Source: Lentisphaerota bacterium
GTDB taxonomy: Bacteria > Verrucomicrobiota > Lentisphaeria > Oligosphaerales > Oligosphaeraceae
Length of the DNA stretch: 8,382 nt
Reading direction: 5' to 3'
NCBI GenBank assembly: GCA_012800565.1
Contig: JAAZIZ010000101.1
Coordinates: 1 to 8,382 of the forward strand
In this document: piece after piece, positions 7,278-8,382 of the stretch
How positions within the stretch are numbered: the first letter of the stretch is position 1
How the letters are laid out: the number at the start of each line of letters is the position of its first letter
The notes under the pieces: generated by a model
Seen by the model: only the letters and a program-made list of their open reading frames with translations
What the model was told of the DNA's origin: nothing
Database searches by the model: none
Position numbers and translations under genes: made by a program

Positions 7278-7308
7278 ATGGGACAATGGGAAAGGCGGGG
7301 CATGACCC

Positions 7309-7324
7309 AGGGCGTAAGGGCATT
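7309..7324 (+). repeat. 16-base direct repeat, copy 1
   Basis: AGGGCGTAAGGGCATT is repeated exactly at 7367-7382, 58 bases on. The 42 bases between the copies are AT-richer and unrelated to the flanking repeats. Confidence 0.8.
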
Positions 7325-7366
7325 CAGTCCCCGTCGCAACCTAATTTCCTGCAAAGCAACATAAAT

Positions 7367-7382
7367 AGGGCGTAAGGGCATT
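7367..7382 (+). repeat. 16-base direct repeat, copy 2
   Basis: This is an exact copy of 7309-7324. It immediately precedes the twin hairpins at 7388-7433 and may mark one edge of that module. Confidence 0.8.
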
Positions 7383-7387
7383 TGGAG

Positions 7388-7407
7388 AGCGGCAGCTTGC
7401 TGCCGCT
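7388..7407. repeat. Hairpin 1 of a twin pair
   Basis: AGCGGCAGC (7388-7396) and GCTGCCGCT (7399-7407) form a perfect 9-bp inverted repeat around TT. The core GCTTGC is shared with the next hairpin. Confidence 0.75.
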
Positions 7408-7411
7408 TTCC

Positions 7412-7433
7412 CTGCGGAAGCTTGCTTCCGCAG
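7412..7433. repeat. Hairpin 2 of a twin pair
   Basis: CTGCGGAAGC (7412-7421) and GCTTCCGCAG (7424-7433) form a perfect 10-bp inverted repeat around TT, four bases after hairpin 1. The right arm runs into the first copy of the 47-base direct repeat. Confidence 0.75.
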
Positions 7434-7476
7434 CCTTGTTCCCGGAGGACTTTCGCCCTCGGGTTCAGGCGTTGCC
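7430..7476 (+). repeat. 47-base direct repeat, copy 1
   Basis: It starts GCAGCCTTGTTCCCGGAGGA and ends TTCAGGCGTTGCC, and it recurs base for base 108 bases downstream. The perfect match in noncoding DNA points to recent copying or to selection on the sequence. Strand is arbitrary. Confidence 0.9.
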
Positions 7477-7537
7477 TTGGGTATATCACGCCCCGTTGGG
7501 GCTTTTCCGCCTAAAGATTGTGTGGCAGCAAGCTCCT

Positions 7538-7584
7538 GCAGCCTTGTTCCCGGAGGACTTTCGCCCTCGGGTTCAGGCGTTGCC
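7538..7584 (+). repeat. 47-base direct repeat, copy 2
   Basis: It is identical to 7430-7476. It is preceded by GGCAGCAAGCTCCTGCAG (7523-7540), which resembles a decayed version of the hairpins upstream of copy 1. The duplicated module may therefore be hairpin plus 47-mer. Confidence 0.9.
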
Positions 7585-7619
7585 GTGGTTTTTGCGCTTT
7601 CAGTGCTTTCGCCGCTTCG

Positions 7620-7655
7620 CGGTAAGGCGACAGGCACTCCAGGTGCAGCTTACCG
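7620..7655 (+). other. Nested inverted repeat (possible RNA structure)
   Basis: CGGTAAG (7620-7626) pairs with CTTACCG (7649-7655), enclosing a short inner stem GCAC/GTGC (7634-7637 with 7643-7646). It matches no riboswitch or ncRNA family I recognise. It lies upstream of the candidate promoter of the orphan gene, so it would not be in that gene's leader. Confidence 0.3.
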
Positions 7656-7713
7656 GGGCAGTGAATATCAATAAGTGACCGATTATCCTGGAGGCGAAAA
7701 CGCTGTCTTTCGA

Positions 7714-7742
7714 TTGCAATCCCATCCTGAGCGGGTTACATT
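7714..7742 (+). promoter_or_regulatory. Candidate sigma70-type promoter of the orphan gene
   Basis: TTGCAA (7714-7719) and TACATT (7737-7742) have the optimal 17-base spacing and match the consensus hexamers at 4/6 each. A start near 7749 would give a leader of about 70 bases before the ATG at 7822. This is motif matching only. Confidence 0.3.
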
Positions 7743-7821
7743 AGTCTCTTGTTCTGCCTGGTGAACCTTTGTGCGGAGGATTGGCAGGGTACGCGCCTTT
7801 CAGGATAGGGAAAAAACAGCT

Positions 7822-8307
7822 ATGCAGGAATTCGAAATTTTCGCCGAGATCAATCAGATAGATAACTATTCCTACTACCGGATGGTCGCCGAAGACTCTT
7901 CGGACTATCCTTCTTTCACCCGGGGAGAGTATCCGGTGCCTTTTCCGCCGGCTGAAGTATTTGCAGAGTCGAAACGGCTGGGGCTGTTTTCCGCTTTCCG
8001 GATCGGGCAGGGGTATCCGTCCCGGCTGCCCCAGATCAATCCCGAGGAAACACCTCTGCATATCGACTGTTTTCGTTTTCGCTATGAGGACCGGGGACAA
8101 TTCAAGGGCGATGCCCGGCCAGGCGAGAGCTACGAGGAATACCGGACGCGATATTTCCGGGAACTCTTCACGTATCAGCAGCAGCACCCGGAGAATGTCC
8201 TGCTCTGCATCTACGGTGAATGCGATACCGGCTGCCCGTGGCCGAAAGACCGCTGTTTTGCCAGTCGCAGTATCAAAGAATCAGAAATAGTTCGCACTAA
8301 TATCTAA
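7822..8307 (+). CDS. Hypothetical protein, 161 residues, cysteine-rich C-terminus
   Basis: I do not recognise this protein. It is hydrophilic and rich in aromatic and acidic residues, with no signal peptide or membrane span, so it is probably cytoplasmic. The C-terminal part has four cysteines in C129-x4-C134-x3-C138-x6-C145, within LLCIYGECDTGCPWPKDRC, plus an isolated C83. The spacing could suit metal binding or redox chemistry but matches no motif I can name. A beta-strand ending in LLC after an amphipathic YRTRYFRELFTYQQQHPE segment (107-123) loosely recalls the end of DUF488-type proteins, which is a weak idea. I chose the ATG at 7822, with AGGG 11 bases upstream. An in-frame GTG at 7771 would add 17 basic residues and is less convincing. 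The gene is monocistronic, with a candidate promoter upstream and a strong terminator 14 bases past the stop. That terminator and the protein-like composition support a real gene. Confidence 0.75.
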   Translation: MQEFEIFAEINQIDNYSYYRMVAEDSSDYPSFTRGEYPVPFPPAEVFAESKRLGLFSAFRIGQGYPSRLPQINPEETPLHIDCFRFRYEDRGQFKGDARPGESYEEYRTRYFRELFTYQQQHPENVLLCIYGECDTGCPWPKDRCFASRSIKESEIVRTNI

Positions 8308-8321
8308 GCATAACCGTAAAT

Positions 8322-8359
8322 GCCTTTGCGACGAAACAGTTCGCAAAGGCGTTTTTTTT
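8322..8359 (+). terminator. Rho-independent terminator after the orphan gene
   Basis: GCCTTTGCGA (8322-8331) and TCGCAAAGGC (8341-8350) form a perfect 10-bp stem around a 9-base loop. An uninterrupted run of eight T follows (8352-8359), then a second T-rich stretch. It starts 14 bases after the stop codon. Confidence 0.93.
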
Positions 8360-8382
8360 GTCTTTTTTCTGAAAAATATTAA

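Larger units (their letters stand above)
7085..7821. other. 737-base intergenic region rich in repeats and hairpins
   Basis: This spacer separates divergently transcribed genes. Bases 7085-7200 are the upstream region of the oxidoreductase gene, in which I could not place a convincing promoter. Bases 7220-7660 hold the hairpins and repeats listed separately. Bases 7680-7821 lead into the orphan gene. Short open frames here translate the repeats in several frames (for example twice-occurring PEPEGESPPGTRL on the - strand) and show no known domain, so I do not call them genes. Confidence 0.75.

Noticed and set aside
7490..7506. Terminator-like GCCCC-GTT-GGGGC followed by TTTT
   Set aside because: The stem is only 5 bp, the T-run is four, and no + strand gene lies upstream for it to end.
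7309..7584. Possible CRISPR array
   Set aside because: Each repeat has only two copies, lengths are unequal (16 and 47 bases), spacing differs, and no cas gene is present.
7341..7637. 98-codon - strand frame with a twice-repeated PEPEGESPPGTRL
   Set aside because: The peptide repeat is just the exact 47-base DNA repeat read twice, and the overlapping + strand frames are equally open.

Overview
The window looks like chromosomal DNA of an anaerobic, sugar-fermenting bacterium, most plausibly from the PVC group (Lentisphaerae/Victivallales-like). This is an inference. It rests on an NAD-linked multimeric [FeFe]-hydrogenase, a large FAD_oxidored-family protein with a C-terminal beta-sandwich-like extension, a lone DegT-family aminotransferase, and intergenic DNA full of short-period repeats. 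No rRNA, tRNA, transposase, phage gene or CRISPR array is visible.

Bases 1-3125 are the 3' end of a hydrogenase operon on the + strand. It holds a 5'-truncated flavoprotein/NAD(P)H-binding subunit (HydB/HndC/NuoF-like, ending in a 2[4Fe-4S] domain), then after 110 bases a complete 579-residue catalytic subunit (HydA/HndD-like) with all H-cluster motifs and accessory Fe-S ligands, then a strong terminator. The two proteins should exchange electrons among NAD(P)H, Fe-S clusters and H2, probably as part of a bifurcating or confurcating complex. The third, NuoE-like subunit is expected upstream, outside the window.

Bases 3156-4292 (- strand) encode a PLP-dependent DegT/DnrJ/EryC1/StrS aminotransferase convergent with the hydrogenase operon. 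The shared hairpin between them can probably stop transcription from both sides. A candidate promoter lies about 90-115 bases upstream of its start.

Bases 4441-4835 are an intergenic repeat block. It has two copies of a ~62-base unit (A), then two near-identical tandem copies plus a partial third copy of a 118/117-base unit (B). Both units contain 9-base-period motifs.

Bases 4850-7084 (- strand) encode a 744-residue FAD-dependent oxidoreductase.

Bases 7085-7821 hold no convincing gene. They contain a GC-rich hairpin, a third 9-base-period repeat, a 16-base direct repeat, twin hairpins with a shared core, an exact 47-base direct repeat, and a candidate promoter.

Bases 7822-8307 (+ strand) encode an unrecognised 161-residue protein with a cysteine-rich C-terminus, followed by a textbook terminator. 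The best candidates for something undescribed are the repeat modules on both sides of the oxidoreductase gene and this orphan protein. I see no clear new multi-gene system.
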